Below are positions 27,515 through 40,056 of a stretch of DNA of 47,405 nt, piece by piece. Where the stretch lies: the NCBI RefSeq assembly GCF_002101735.1, contig NZ_LQPE01000014.1, positions 1-47,405 of the forward strand, in the 5' to 3' direction. Made by a program: the position numbers and the translations under genes. Below the pieces are notes generated by a model that saw nothing but the letters and a program-made list of their open reading frames with translations, did no database searches and was not told where the DNA came from. How positions within the stretch are numbered: the stretch's first letter is position 1; each line of letters opens with the position of its first letter. Source of the DNA: Mycobacterium kyorinense (lineage in GTDB: Bacteria > Actinomycetota > Actinomycetes > Mycobacteriales > Mycobacteriaceae).

Positions 27515-30316
27515 CTAGCCGAGGATGGCCCGGGTGGACGCGACCGCGACCTCCGACGTCTTGCCGTTGCCGCTTGCCTGGGCGACGGCGCGTCTGGTGT
27601 TGGCCATGCGTTGCAGCGCCGCCTCGGTGAAGACCGACAGTCCGAGCTCGGGGTTGTAGCCGTGGATCTCTTTCACGTCGAGCTCGGCGAGGAAGTACAG
27701 GATCTCCTTGGAGATCACCTGGCCGGGAACCAGCACTGGGAAGCCCGGTGGGTAGGGCACCACAAACGTGGTGGACACCAACGGTTTTCCCTCGGCGAGC
27801 CGGCGTCCGGCGGCGCCGAGCTGGACGTGTTCGCGGTCGGAATCCTCGTATCCGGCGTAAAAAGCCGACCGCATGTCGCCGAACGAGCAGGCGCTCTCGG
27901 GGCGGAACGCGTCGTCGAATTCGCTGAAGTCCGGCAGCGCCGGCAGATCCTCGGTGATCTCCTCGACCCGGCGCTGGTGCAGAATGCGATCTTCCTTGCC
28001 GGCCGCGGATTGGCTGCGCTCGAAGTCGGCGGCCACCCGCCGCAGCGCGTCGAGCAGGTAATGCACGCTCGACCAGGTGACGCCGATCGTGAAGATCAGC
28101 AACACGCTGTTGATCGACGTCTTGTTGATCTGGATGCCGAACCGGTTCATCAGGATCTTCTCGCGAAACTCGTACCCGTTCATGCCGGTCTTCCCGATGA
28201 ACAGGGTGACCCGGGTCGGGTCCAGCACGAACTGGTCCGAGCGCCACGCCTCGTTCCACTCCGCCAGCGCGCCCTGGCGGACCTGCCGGTACGAGCTGAC
28301 CGTCGACTGCCGAAACTCCTCGGGCACCAGGTCGGACTCGTCGAGGATGCGAAACCACTTGCCGATCAACCGGTCTTTGCGGACCCGGTGCCGAAACACC
28401 AGCGCCATGTCGTAGACGTAGCGGACCATCTCGAAGCCCTCGATGTCGACCTGACGGCGCGCTAGGTCCAGCGACGCGAGCAGCTGCTGATTGGGCGAGG
28501 TCGAGGTGTGAGTTAAAAACGCCTCACCGAAGGCGTCGCGGCTTACCGCCTGGAAATCCTGGTCGCGGATGTGAATCATCGACGCCTGGCGAAGCGCCGA
28601 CAGCGACTTGTGCGTGGAATGTGTTGCGTAGACTCGGATCCGGGCGCGCGCAGGATCCGGGAGCAGTCGGTGGTTGACCCACTGCGCGCGCTCGACCCCT
28701 TCCATCGACGCGCTCCACGTGCGGTACTCCTCGACGTAGGCCGGAGATGCCAGCATCGATTCGAGTTGCTCGGCGGCGATCATCGCGGTCCGCTGCCGCG
28801 CCCACGGCACCGCGGTGGCGAACGCGTACCACGCTTCGTCCCACAGGAAGCAGATGTCCGGCTTGATCGCCAACACCTCCTCCATCACCCGTCGTGGGTT
28901 GTAGACCACACCGTCGAACGTGCAATTGGTCAACAGCAGCATGCGGACCCGGCCCAGCTGGCCGGCGGCCTCCAACTCGAGCAGCGCCTGCTTGATGGTC
29001 TCCAGCGAGACCGCGCCGTAAATTGCGAACGGCTGCAACGGATAGGCGTCCAGATATAGCGGGTACGCGCCGGCCAGTACCAGGCCGTAGTGATGCGACT
29101 TGTGGCAGTTGCGGTCGATCAGCACGATGTCGCCGGGCCGGGTGAGCGCCTGCACCACTATCTTGTTGGCCGTCGAAGTGCCGTTGGTGACGAAGTAGGT
29201 CGCGTTGGCGTTCCAGGTCACCGCGGCCTTGTCCATCGCCGCCCGGATGGCGCCGTGCGGGTCCAGCAGCGAGTCCAGGCCGCCCGACGTCGACGACGTC
29301 TCGGCCATGAAGATGTTGCGGCCGTAGAACTCACCCATGTCGTGCAGCGATTTGGAGTTGAAGATGCTGGCGCCGCGCGCGACGGGCAGGGCGTGGAACT
29401 GGCCGACCGGCGCGGCGGCGTAGGCCCGCAGCGCGTCGAAAAACGGTGTGGCGTAACGATTCCGGATGCCGGCGAGCACCGTGCTGTATAGGTCGGTGAC
29501 GTCGTTGAGCCGGTAGAACGTGCGGTCGTAGACGTCAGGCTCGTCCTCGGTTTCGGCGGCAATCGACTCGTCGGTGAGCAGATACAGGTCGATGTGCGGC
29601 CGCAGTTCGCGCATCCACTCGCCGCACTCGACCCAGTCGTGGGTGCGGTCGGTGGCTATCACCTGGTCGTTGGCGCCGAGCAGCGTCGTCATCAACGGCA
29701 CCCGATCGCGGGATCGCAGCGGCAGGTCGTGGCGGATGATCGCGGCCTGGATTTCGCCGTTGAGCGCGACGGCCGTGATGGCGTCCTCGACGCTGGTCAC
29801 CACCAGCAGCTCGATCTGCACATCGTCGGACGGGTCGCGCAGTTCGCGCAGGCACTCGGCCAGGCTCTCCGGGGCCGCCGTCGGCGAGTCGTCGGCAAGC
29901 AGCACGGTGTAGAACTGTTGTTCCTTGGCCCGTGCCACCAGCTCCTGATCGGCCAACGACTCGGACGTGTCGAACAGCGCTGCCCGGTCGCCGTATTCGG
30001 AGAGCAGGCGCACCGCCAGCGACACCTCGTCGGCCAGCCGTACGGTGGCCATGTTGTCGAGGTACTCGCGGAATGCCGCCAGATTCTCGGCGCCCGGGTA
30101 CAGCCAATACCGTTCGTAGGCCGCGAGCCGCTTGAGCAGGCGCTTGACCCGGGCCAACTCGTGTGTGGTGTCCAGGCCGGCCCGGTTGACGACGGCGAGC
30201 TGATGGCAGGCGTCGTCGAGCAGGTTCCAGGTATCCAGCCGGGAATACGACGGGTTGGCTACCGCCGCCAGCGCGGAAACACGAAGCCGTCTCGGGCGCT
30301 TGCCGTCACGGTCCAT
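27515..30316 (-). CDS. Pyridoxal-phosphate Orn/Lys/Arg-type decarboxylase
   Basis: The 933-residue protein is a fold type I decarboxylase, matching Rv2531c nearly throughout. An N-terminal receiver-like wing domain (to about residue 270) precedes the PLP core; the cofactor Lys is in THSTHKSLSALRQ, and the phosphate-binding region is VTNGTSTANKIV. Family members remove CO2 from ornithine, lysine or arginine to give polyamine precursors; the actual substrate in mycobacteria is unsettled. I chose ATG 30316 (conserved PRRLRVSALAAVANPSY follows); an ATG at 30355 is possible but has no ribosome site. Confidence 0.88.
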   Translation of the reverse strand: MDRDGKRPRRLRVSALAAVANPSYSRLDTWNLLDDACHQLAVVNRAGLDTTHELARVKRLLKRLAAYERYWLYPGAENLAAFREYLDNMATVRLADEVSLAVRLLSEYGDRAALFDTSESLADQELVARAKEQQFYTVLLADDSPTAAPESLAECLRELRDPSDDVQIELLVVTSVEDAITAVALNGEIQAAIIRHDLPLRSRDRVPLMTTLLGANDQVIATDRTHDWVECGEWMRELRPHIDLYLLTDESIAAETEDEPDVYDRTFYRLNDVTDLYSTVLAGIRNRYATPFFDALRAYAAAPVGQFHALPVARGASIFNSKSLHDMGEFYGRNIFMAETSSTSGGLDSLLDPHGAIRAAMDKAAVTWNANATYFVTNGTSTANKIVVQALTRPGDIVLIDRNCHKSHHYGLVLAGAYPLYLDAYPLQPFAIYGAVSLETIKQALLELEAAGQLGRVRMLLLTNCTFDGVVYNPRRVMEEVLAIKPDICFLWDEAWYAFATAVPWARQRTAMIAAEQLESMLASPAYVEEYRTWSASMEGVERAQWVNHRLLPDPARARIRVYATHSTHKSLSALRQASMIHIRDQDFQAVSRDAFGEAFLTHTSTSPNQQLLASLDLARRQVDIEGFEMVRYVYDMALVFRHRVRKDRLIGKWFRILDESDLVPEEFRQSTVSSYRQVRQGALAEWNEAWRSDQFVLDPTRVTLFIGKTGMNGYEFREKILMNRFGIQINKTSINSVLLIFTIGVTWSSVHYLLDALRRVAADFERSQSAAGKEDRILHQRRVEEITEDLPALPDFSEFDDAFRPESACSFGDMRSAFYAGYEDSDREHVQLGAAGRRLAEGKPLVSTTFVVPYPPGFPVLVPGQVISKEILYFLAELDVKEIHGYNPELGLSVFTEAALQRMANTRRAVAQASGNGKTSEVAVASTRAILG

Positions 30317-30383
30317 GTCGCCAGTGTGTCCCTCCGTCGAACGGCGTGGGGGCATTTCGGGCCCCGGTGCGCCACGCGGCGAC

Positions 30384-30761
30384 TCAGCCGTCGAGGTCGT
30401 CGTCGCCTGCCCTGCCCCGGTTGACCGCCATCCACCGGCGCACCGGCAGATCCCAGCGACGCGACCCGACCTCGGTGACGTCGGACAGCGACCGGACCAC
30501 GGCCTGGGTCAGCCCCATGATCGCGGCCATCACCGGAAGCAGCGGCGCGAACGGCCGGGCCACCGAACGAACCGTGCTGATGCGCCGCGCCACCACGTAG
30601 CGCTCGATGCAGTGGTACAGCCACGCTCCGACACCCAGCGCATAGATCGCCAGCGCCGCCGCGATCGCGGCCTGACCGTACGCGGCACACACCACCGCGC
30701 CGAGCACGACGGTCGCCGCCAGCACGCCGGCGATGACGACCCGCAACTCCAGGCGGGTCAT
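30384..30761 (-). CDS. Small conserved membrane protein downstream of nusB
   Basis: The 125-residue protein has two N-terminal membrane segments (about residues 6-45) and a cytoplasmic tail with many Arg residues ([15 protein letters not shown]), ending in an acidic DDDLDG. It corresponds to Rv2532c. ATG 30761 overlaps the nusB TGA (ATGA), so it is translated with nusB. No function can be assigned. Confidence 0.82.
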   Translation of the reverse strand: MTRLELRVVIAGVLAATVVLGAVVCAAYGQAAIAAALAIYALGVGAWLYHCIERYVVARRISTVRSVARPFAPLLPVMAAIMGLTQAVVRSLSDVTEVGSRRWDLPVRRWMAVNRGRAGDDDLDG

Positions 30762-31240
30762 GACTCGCGGTTCCGAACCGCTTGCGCAGCGGCCCGGATC
30801 TGCGGCGTCACCAGCATCACCTGACCCAGCACCCCGTTGACGAAGCCCGGCGAATCGTCGGTGGACAGCTCCTTGGCCAGCTCCACCGCCTCGTCGACGG
30901 CGACCGGCTCCGGCACGTCGTCGGCGTGCAGCAGCTCCCACACCGCGACCCGCAGGATGGCCCGGTCCACCGCCGGGAGCCGTTCCAGCGTCCAGCCCTG
31001 CAGGTGCGACGAGATCAGGTCGTCGATGTGAGCGGCATGCTCGGTGACGCCGCGGGCCACCGTCTCGGTGTACGGGTGCAGCGGCGCCACATCCGGTTTG
31101 GCCTCCGCCAGCGCGGCACGGGCTTCGGCTGCCTCGATCGGGGTCAAGCCGCGCGCCTCGGCCTCGAACAGCAGGTCGACGGCGCGCTTGCGCGCGTGAT
31201 GCCGCCCTTTGACAGGCCTCGCCGGCTTGGCCTCAGGCAT
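30758..31240 (-). CDS. nusB: Transcription antitermination factor NusB
   Basis: The 160-residue all-helical RNA-binding protein acts with NusE (S10) at boxA sites in rRNA transcription. The N-terminal [18 protein letters not shown] motif and the later [20 protein letters not shown] and PGFVNGVLG stretches are diagnostic. I chose ATG 31240, two bases after the efp stop, because the longer frame runs antisense-like through efp and pepQ. Order pepQ-efp-nusB is conserved in mycobacteria. Confidence 0.95.
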   Translation of the reverse strand: MPEAKPARPVKGRHHARKRAVDLLFEAEARGLTPIEAAEARAALAEAKPDVAPLHPYTETVARGVTEHAAHIDDLISSHLQGWTLERLPAVDRAILRVAVWELLHADDVPEPVAVDEAVELAKELSTDDSPGFVNGVLGQVMLVTPQIRAAAQAVRNRES

Positions 31241-31242
31241 GA

Positions 31243-31800
31243 TCAGGCGCGGCCGAGGTAGCTGCCGTCGCGGGAGTCGACCTTCAACTTGTCGCCCGTG
31301 TTGATGAACAACGGGACGTTGATCTGCGCGCCGGTCTGAAGCGTCGCCGGCTTGGTGCCGGCACTGGACCGGTCGCCCTGCAAACCGGGCTCGGTGTGGG
31401 TGACCTCCAACTCGACCGTCACCGGCAGCTCGATGTACAGCGGCGAGCCGTTGTGGAAGGCCACCTGCACCGGCATGCCTTCGAGCAGGAACTTGGCCCC
31501 GTCGCCGACCAGGGACTCCGGCAGGTGGTGCTGCTCGTAGTCTTCGCTGTCCATGAACACGAAGTCCGAGCCGTCGCGGTACAGGTAGGTGGTGTCGCGG
31601 CGGTCCACGGTGGCCGTCTCCACCTTCACGCCGGCGTTGTAGGTCTTGTCGACCACCTTGCCGGAGATCACGTTCTTGAGCTTGGTGCGCACGAACGCAG
31701 GGCCCTTGCCGGGTTTGACGTGCTGGAACTCGACGATTTGCCACAGCTGGCCGTCGATGACCAGCACCAGGCCGTTCTTGAAGTCGGCAGTCGTTGCCAC
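31243..31800 (-). CDS. efp: Translation elongation factor P
   Basis: The 185-residue three-domain factor rescues ribosomes stalled at proline runs. The tip loop that reaches the peptidyl-transferase centre is KPGKG, with Lys32 at the usual modified position; no modification genes are nearby. The C-terminal [13 protein letters not shown] is typical. Start is GTG 31800 with an AGGAG site about 13 bases upstream. It lies 15 bp after pepQ. Confidence 0.97.
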   Translation of the reverse strand: MATTADFKNGLVLVIDGQLWQIVEFQHVKPGKGPAFVRTKLKNVISGKVVDKTYNAGVKVETATVDRRDTTYLYRDGSDFVFMDSEDYEQHHLPESLVGDGAKFLLEGMPVQVAFHNGSPLYIELPVTVELEVTHTEPGLQGDRSSAGTKPATLQTGAQINVPLFINTGDKLKVDSRDGSYLGRA

Positions 31801-31815
31801 GGTTTTCTACGTCTC

Positions 31816-32898
31816 CTAGAGAATGGCCAGTTCCTTGGGGAACCGGGTAAGCAATTCGGGGCCTTGCGTTCCCACGACCAACGTGTCCTCGATGCGGACG
31901 CCGCCACGGTCGGGCACATAGACACCGGGCTCCACCGTCACCACAGAGCCCGCCCGTAGTGTACCGGCGGCGCTGGCGCTGATCCCCGGCGCTTCGTGGA
32001 TCTGCAGGCCCACCCCGTGGCCCAGGCCGTGCCCGAAATGCTCGCCGTGGCCGGCGTCGTCGATCACCTGGCGAGCGGCGCCGTCCACCTCGGACAGGTC
32101 CGCGCCGGGTTGCAGCGCGTCGCGCCCGGCCTGCTGCGCCGCGGCGACCAGTTGATAGATGTCGCGCTGCCAGTCGGCGGCCTGGCCCAGCACGAAGGTG
32201 CGGGTCATGTCGGAGTGATAACCGGCGACCAGCGCGCCGAAGTCGATCTTGACGAAGTCGCCGGCGGCCAGCACCGCGTCGGTGGGGCGATGGTGCGGGA
32301 TCGCCGAGTTGGCGCCTGCGGCGACGATCGTCTCGAACGACGGCCCGTCGGCGCCGTGGTCGAGCATCAGCGACTCCAACTCGCGGCCCACTTCGCGTTC
32401 GGTCCGGCCCGGCCGCAGCCCGCCGCGCTCGACCAGGTCGGCCAGCGCGGCGTCGGCGGCCTCGCACGCCAGCCGCAGCAGCGCGACCTCGCCGGCGTCC
32501 TTGACCTCGCGCAGCGCTTCCACCGTTCGCGGCGCGCGGACCAATTCGGCGCTGCCCGCCTCGTCGGCCAGGGCATCGAAGCCGTCGACGGTGACCACGT
32601 GACTTTCGAAGCCCAGCCGCCGCACGCCCGCCGACGCGGCGCGACCGGCCAGGTGCCGACCGCAGGCCCGCTCGATGACGACCTCTAGGTCGGGTGCCTG
32701 TTCGGCGGCCTGGGTGCGATACCGCCCGTCGGTGGCCAGCACCGGCGGGCGGTCGTCGGCGAAGACCAGCAGGGCAGCGTTCGAGCCGGTAAAACCCGAC
32801 AGGTAGCGGACGTTGACCAGGTCGGTCACCAGCATCGCGTCCAGCTCGGCCGCGCCGATCCGTGAACTCAGATTGTGTCGACGCTGGGAATGTGTCAC
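31816..32898 (-). CDS. pepQ: M24-family Xaa-Pro aminopeptidase PepQ
   Basis: The 360-residue cytosolic dipeptidase has the pita-bread fold of M24 peptidases. Two-metal ligands are visible as the Asp in VKIDFGAL, the Asp in [10 protein letters not shown], the His in [14 protein letters not shown], and two Glu in VTVEPGVY and RIEDTLVV. It cleaves peptides next to proline. GTG 32898 gives the conserved THSQRR start. It is divergent from the membrane gene at 32933 with only 34 bp between start codons, and is first of the pepQ-efp-nusB group. Confidence 0.93.
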   Translation of the reverse strand: MTHSQRRHNLSSRIGAAELDAMLVTDLVNVRYLSGFTGSNAALLVFADDRPPVLATDGRYRTQAAEQAPDLEVVIERACGRHLAGRAASAGVRRLGFESHVVTVDGFDALADEAGSAELVRAPRTVEALREVKDAGEVALLRLACEAADAALADLVERGGLRPGRTEREVGRELESLMLDHGADGPSFETIVAAGANSAIPHHRPTDAVLAAGDFVKIDFGALVAGYHSDMTRTFVLGQAADWQRDIYQLVAAAQQAGRDALQPGADLSEVDGAARQVIDDAGHGEHFGHGLGHGVGLQIHEAPGISASAAGTLRAGSVVTVEPGVYVPDRGGVRIEDTLVVGTQGPELLTRFPKELAIL

Positions 32899-32918
32899 GC
32901 CCGACGACGGTACTCGTC

Positions 32919-32924
32919 TACGCT
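32919..32924 (+). promoter_or_regulatory. Putative -10 box for the gene at 32933
   Basis: TACGCT fits TANNNT and ends 8 bases before the ATG, with no ribosome site, suggesting a leaderless start. It must share the 34-bp gap with any pepQ promoter. Confidence 0.4.
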
Positions 32925-32932
32925 GTGGCCCC

Positions 32933-33642
32933 ATGAGTAACTGGATGCTGCGCGGTCTGGTCTACGCCGCCGCGATGGTCGTCGTCCGCCTGTTCCAGGG
33001 GACGTTGATCAACGCTTTTCAAACCCAGGCCGCGTTGATCAGCATTGTGCTGCTCATCCTCTTCATCATCGGGATCGTGGTGTGGGGAGTGATCGACGGG
33101 CGCGCCGACGCGCGGGTGCAGCCCGACCCGGACCGTCGCGCCGACCTGGCGATGGTGTGGCTGCTGGCCGGTCTGGTGGCCGGCATCGTCAGCGGTGTGG
33201 TCGCCTGGCTGATCTCGCTGCTCTACAAGGGCCTGTACGCCGGCGGGTTGATCAACGAGGTCACCACGTTCGCCGCGTTCACCGCACTGCTGGTGTTCCT
33301 GGGCGGAATCGGCGGCGCGACGCTGGGCCGCTGGCTGGTCGACCGCAAGGGCGAGTACGCGCCGCAGCCGCGGGGTGGAGGGGGTGACGAGGACCGCGTG
33401 GACACCGACGTGTTCGCGGCGGTTCGGCCCGAGGACACCGCCACCCAGGGCGGCGCTGCGCATCAGCAACAGGCGTCGTCGGTGGCCACGGCCGAACGGG
33501 AAGACACCACCGCGCCGCAGCCGGCCTACGGCAGCGAGTCACCGACGGAGGAAATCAAGCTGTCCGACGTCGAGCCGCGCACCGAAGCCCGCCCGGCCGA
33601 AGCCGAGGCCGAAACCGAGAAGTCCAAGCGCGAAGATCAGTC

Positions 33643-33646
<4 letters not shown>
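32933..33646 (+). CDS. Conserved multi-pass membrane protein with acidic tail
   Basis: The 237-residue protein has four membrane segments in the first 130 residues (around 8-22, 34-55, 72-97, 105-125) and then a hydrophilic tail of about 100 residues rich in Glu, Ala, Pro and Gln, ending in EKSKREDQS. It corresponds to Rv2536 and resembles B-4DMT-type transporter proteins in its N-terminal part. The tail probably lies in the cytoplasm and is disordered. It converges on aroQ so tightly that both stop codons use the same CTAG. Confidence 0.78.
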
Positions 33647-36978
<3,332 letters not shown>

Positions 36979-37028
36979 GTGTCCCATCTTCCCACGACGG
37001 GCTCGAGCCGCCTAAATGCCGGCCGATG

Positions 37029-37090
37029 CGCCGAACGTGAAACTGTTGCGAAAAATTCGCCAGAAATTCGCAACAGCTTCACGTTCGGCG
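37029..37090. terminator. Long-stem intergenic hairpin downstream of the peptidase gene (family copy C)
   Basis: Arms 37029-37052 and 37067-37090 pair over 24 bp with a single mismatch, around a 14-base loop. Each arm starts CGCCGAACGTGAA. It lies 2 bp after the stop of the prepilin-peptidase-like gene and about 40 bp before aroC on the same strand, so it may end the upstream transcript. No U-tract. Confidence 0.7.
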
Positions 37091-37092
37091 AA

Positions 37093-37497
37093 TCAGTGCA
37101 GACTTAGCGCGAGAGCCACTGCGCTCGCCAGGCACATCGACGGCCCGTGCGGCAGGCGGCGGATGCCGAGAATTAGCGCGAACAGTGCCGTCAGCAGCGG
37201 TGCGCCCAGGGCCGCCAGGAACCACACGTCGACGCCGAAGCGGCCGGTCAATGCGCCCATCCCCAGCGCCAGCTTCACGTCGCCGGCGCCCATCGCGGCC
37301 GGCGACACCAGATGCACCGCCAGGTAGAGCGTGGCCAAGGCGACTGCCCCGGCCAGCGCGGGCGCGCATCGCCCACCCAACGTGGCGGCCAGCAGGATCA
37401 CCGCGGCCCCGGGCAGCGTCAAAAAGTTGGGCAGCCGCCGTTGCACGATGTCGTAGCAACTCAGCGCGGCCATCCACAACACCGCCGCCGCCAGCAT
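37093..37497 (-). CDS. Short prepilin-peptidase-like membrane protein (A24 family)
   Basis: The 134-residue protein has four to five membrane segments and the two aspartate motifs of type 4 prepilin peptidases: an Asp in SCYDIVQRRLPN after the first segment, and MGAGDVKL (GxGD). It lacks the N-terminal methylase region of long enzymes, as does Rv2551c, its match. It would cut leader peptides of prepilin-like proteins at the membrane; none is encoded in this window. ATG 37497 lies 10 bp after the aroE stop. Confidence 0.87.
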   Translation of the reverse strand: MLAAAVLWMAALSCYDIVQRRLPNFLTLPGAAVILLAATLGGRCAPALAGAVALATLYLAVHLVSPAAMGAGDVKLALGMGALTGRFGVDVWFLAALGAPLLTALFALILGIRRLPHGPSMCLASAVALALSLH

Positions 37498-37507
37498 GCG
37501 CGGCAGG

Positions 37508-38299
37508 CTAGCCGACGGCAGCCGCCATTGCCGCTCGCGGCGCGGGCCAGCCTGTGAATAGTTCCACCTGCGCGAACGCCTGGTGCAGCAGCATCTGCAG
37601 GCCGCCGATGACCCGCCCGCCCGCGCCGGCCACCGCCTGCGCCAGCGGCGTCGGCCACGGGTCGTAGATCGCGTCCAAGAGCACCGGGACCGGCGCCAGA
37701 GTCTGCGCGTACCGTGCCGCGACGTCGGCCGGCAGCGTGTTGACCAACACCGTCGGCTCGTCAAGCGGCGTGCCCAGCTCGCGGAATCGGGTCGGCACGC
37801 CAACCTTCGCGCCCAGTTGCACCAGCCGGGCGGCCTTCTCGGGGTTCCGCGCGACGACGGTGATGCCGCTGACGCCCAGCTCCGCCAAGGCCACGACCAC
37901 CGCCGGTGCGGTGCCGCCTGAGCCGGCGACCACCGCCTGTCCCGCCGCTGCGCCGAGCGCTCCCGTCACGCCGTCGATGTCCGTGTTGTCGGCGCGCCAC
38001 CCGCGCGGTGTGCGCACCAGCGTATTGGCCGAGCCGACCAATTCGGCGCGCGCGGTGCGTTCGTCGGCGATCCGCAGCGCGGCGAACTTGCCCGGCATCG
38101 TCACCGACACCCCGACCCACTCCGGGCCGAAGCCAGCAACCACGCCCGGCAGTTCGTCGGCGTCGCACTCGATGCGCTCGTAGGTCCAATCGTCCAGTCC
38201 CAGCGCGCGATACGCCGCCAGATGCAGCTGCGGGGAGCGTGAATGCGCGATCGGCTTGCCGAGCACGCCGGCGCGTCTACCGCGCGCTGTCGAGAACAC
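37508..38299 (-). CDS. aroE: Shikimate dehydrogenase AroE
   Basis: The 263-residue enzyme reduces 3-dehydroshikimate with NADPH. Substrate-binding AHSRSPQLH and VSVTMPGKF (catalytic Lys) and the NTDIDG motif are in the first half, and a Rossmann-type GSGGTAPA loop is in the second. GTG 38299 lies inside the end of mltG, giving an overlap of 23 bp, and is close to the conserved AGVLGKPIAHS start. The frame further upstream is a shadow of mltG. Confidence 0.94.
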   Translation of the reverse strand: MFSTARGRRAGVLGKPIAHSRSPQLHLAAYRALGLDDWTYERIECDADELPGVVAGFGPEWVGVSVTMPGKFAALRIADERTARAELVGSANTLVRTPRGWRADNTDIDGVTGALGAAAGQAVVAGSGGTAPAVVVALAELGVSGITVVARNPEKAARLVQLGAKVGVPTRFRELGTPLDEPTVLVNTLPADVAARYAQTLAPVPVLLDAIYDPWPTPLAQAVAGAGGRVIGGLQMLLHQAFAQVELFTGWPAPRAAMAAAVG

Positions 38300-39569
38300 C
38301 GTTGTGTTGGGCCTGCTCGATGTTGGCCAGATGCTGCTGGTAATCGCGGGTGAACAGCGTCGTGCCCTGCGCGTCGATCGTGACGAAGTACAGCCAGTCA
38401 CCCGGCTCGGGATGCTCGGCGGAAGACAGCGCATCGGTGCCCGGCGAACAGATCGGCGTTTCCGGCAGACCTTCCGACAGGTAGGTGTTCCACGCCGTCG
38501 GCTGAGCCCGGTCGGCGTCGGTGGTGGCGACTTCCCGGCGATCCAGCGGATAGTTGACCGTCGAGTCGAACTCCAGCGTGCGGTGCTCGGCCAGCCGGTT
38601 GTAGATGACCTGCGCGACCTTCGGGAAGTCCTGCGGCTTGGCTTCGCGCTGCACCAGCGACGCCACCACCAGCACGTCGTACGACGACATGTTCATGGTG
38701 TTGGCGGTGTCCACCAGCCCCGACTTCACATAGTCCACGGCACTGGAGCTGATCAGCGTGGACAGGATCTTCTGCGGGGAGGCCGACGGGTTCACGTTGA
38801 ACGTCCCCGGCGCGATCAGCCCCTCGATCCGGCGATGGTCGCTGCCCATCCGGTTCACCGGGTCGACGGCCCAGCCGGGCACCGCCAGCAGCGCCGGCGG
38901 TGTGCTGGCGGCCGCGGCCCGCAGGTCGTTGACCGCAACGCAGTGCTTGTCGCCGTCGAGATCCACACAGGTGGCCCTGGAGATCAGCGTGAAGATCCCG
39001 GGCGTGACGGCATTGGTCTTCACGTCGGTGGTGTCGTCGAGCTGGCGGCCCTCCGGGATCACCAGCCGGCCCACCCGGCTGTTGGGGTCGGCGAGCCGCT
39101 GGACGGCCGACGACGCCGGGATCTCGGTCCGCATCCGGTAGTAGCCGGGCTGGATCGACGAGATCGCGGCGTTGCCGTGCGCCGCGTCGACAAACGCCCG
39201 GACCGTGCGGACCACGCCTTGTTCATGCAGGGTTTCGCCGATCGCAGTGGTCGAGTCGCCGGCGTGGATCTGGATCACCACGTCCTGTTTGCCGCTGCCC
39301 CGGTAATCGTTCTGCGAGCCGAACATGTGCCACAGCTTGGAGCCGATGAAGACGGCCGCGACCACCACGACCACGAGCACGGCGGTGGCGAGCCCACTGA
39401 CGAGGCGACGACGGCGACGGCCACGCTCGGCTCGCAGCCGTTCGGCGCGGCTGCGCACGCGTCGGGGCGGCCCAACCGCCTCAGGTGCTGCTCGCGACCC
39501 GCCGCGCCCGGCTTCGCCGCGCTTGCGATCGCTCGGCGGCTGCGCCCTGCCGCGCCCGCTTTCACGCAC
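38277..39569 (-). CDS. mltG: Endolytic murein transglycosylase MltG (YceG-like)
   Basis: The 430-residue protein has a basic cytoplasmic N-terminus (residues 1-56), one membrane segment (about 57-78), and a large outside YceG domain. The catalytic Glu lies in [16 protein letters not shown], with VIYNRL following. MltG cuts nascent glycan strands and so limits their length. GTG 39569 is supported by a GGAGG site 8 bases upstream and overlaps the end of ruvX. With this start, residues 14-26 ([13 protein letters not shown]) are encoded by a copy of the dispersed repeat described at 39494. Confidence 0.91.
   Translation of the reverse strand: MRESGRGRAQPPSDRKRGEAGRGGSRAAPEAVGPPRRVRSRAERLRAERGRRRRRLVSGLATAVLVVVVVAAVFIGSKLWHMFGSQNDYRGSGKQDVVIQIHAGDSTTAIGETLHEQGVVRTVRAFVDAAHGNAAISSIQPGYYRMRTEIPASSAVQRLADPNSRVGRLVIPEGRQLDDTTDVKTNAVTPGIFTLISRATCVDLDGDKHCVAVNDLRAAAASTPPALLAVPGWAVDPVNRMGSDHRRIEGLIAPGTFNVNPSASPQKILSTLISSSAVDYVKSGLVDTANTMNMSSYDVLVVASLVQREAKPQDFPKVAQVIYNRLAEHRTLEFDSTVNYPLDRREVATTDADRAQPTAWNTYLSEGLPETPICSPGTDALSSAEHPEPGDWLYFVTIDAQGTTLFTRDYQQHLANIEQAQHNGVLDSAR
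39494..39532 (-). repeat. Dispersed repeat copy inside the mltG coding sequence
   Basis: Read on the minus strand this matches the 43227 repeat unit core over about 39 bp with three mismatches. It is read in frame as residues 14-26 of MltG, within its cytoplasmic tail before the membrane segment, where it may do no harm. Confidence 0.65.
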
Positions 39570-40056
39570 CGTTGACCTCCAAGACGGTCCGGCGCTCGTC
39601 GAGCCAGCCCTGCAGGATCGCCACCGCCGCTGCCTTGTCGATGACACCGCGCTGGCCCTTGGCCCGAACACCCGCCTCGCGCAGCGACCGCTGCGCGCTG
39701 ACGGTCGTCAACCGCTCGTCGGCCAGCCGCACCGGGACAGGAGCGATCCGGCAGGCCAGCGACTCGGCCATGTCGATCGCGTCGCGGGCCGACGGACCGG
39801 TCCGGTCGGCCAGCGTGCGGGGAAGCCCGACGATCACCTCGACGGCGCCCAGCTCGGCGACCAGCTCGGCCAGCCGGCGCACGTGCCGGCCGGACCTGTC
39901 CCGGCGCACCGTCTCGAGCGGGGTGGCCAGGATGCCGTCGGGGTCGCTGGCGGCCACGCCGATGCGCACGCTGCCGACGTCGACGCCCAGCCGCCGTCCG
40001 CGTCCGGGATCGTCTCCGCCGGGCCGGTCTGGCCGGCGGTGTTGCGAAGAATCCAC
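39562..40056 (-). CDS. ruvX: RuvX/YqgF-family Holliday junction resolvase-like protein
   Basis: The 164-residue protein has an RNase H-like fold: [16 protein letters not shown] with its catalytic Asp, the VIVGLPR strand, and [11 protein letters not shown]. It is proposed to resolve Holliday junctions or trim pre-16S rRNA. GTG 40056 directly follows the alaS stop with no spacer. Its own stop lies inside mltG. The residues before LGVDVG are Arg/Pro/Gly-rich, as in the M. tuberculosis protein (Rv2554c). Confidence 0.92.
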   Translation of the reverse strand: MDSSQHRRPDRPGGDDPGRGRRLGVDVGSVRIGVAASDPDGILATPLETVRRDRSGRHVRRLAELVAELGAVEVIVGLPRTLADRTGPSARDAIDMAESLACRIAPVPVRLADERLTTVSAQRSLREAGVRAKGQRGVIDKAAAVAILQGWLDERRTVLEVNGA

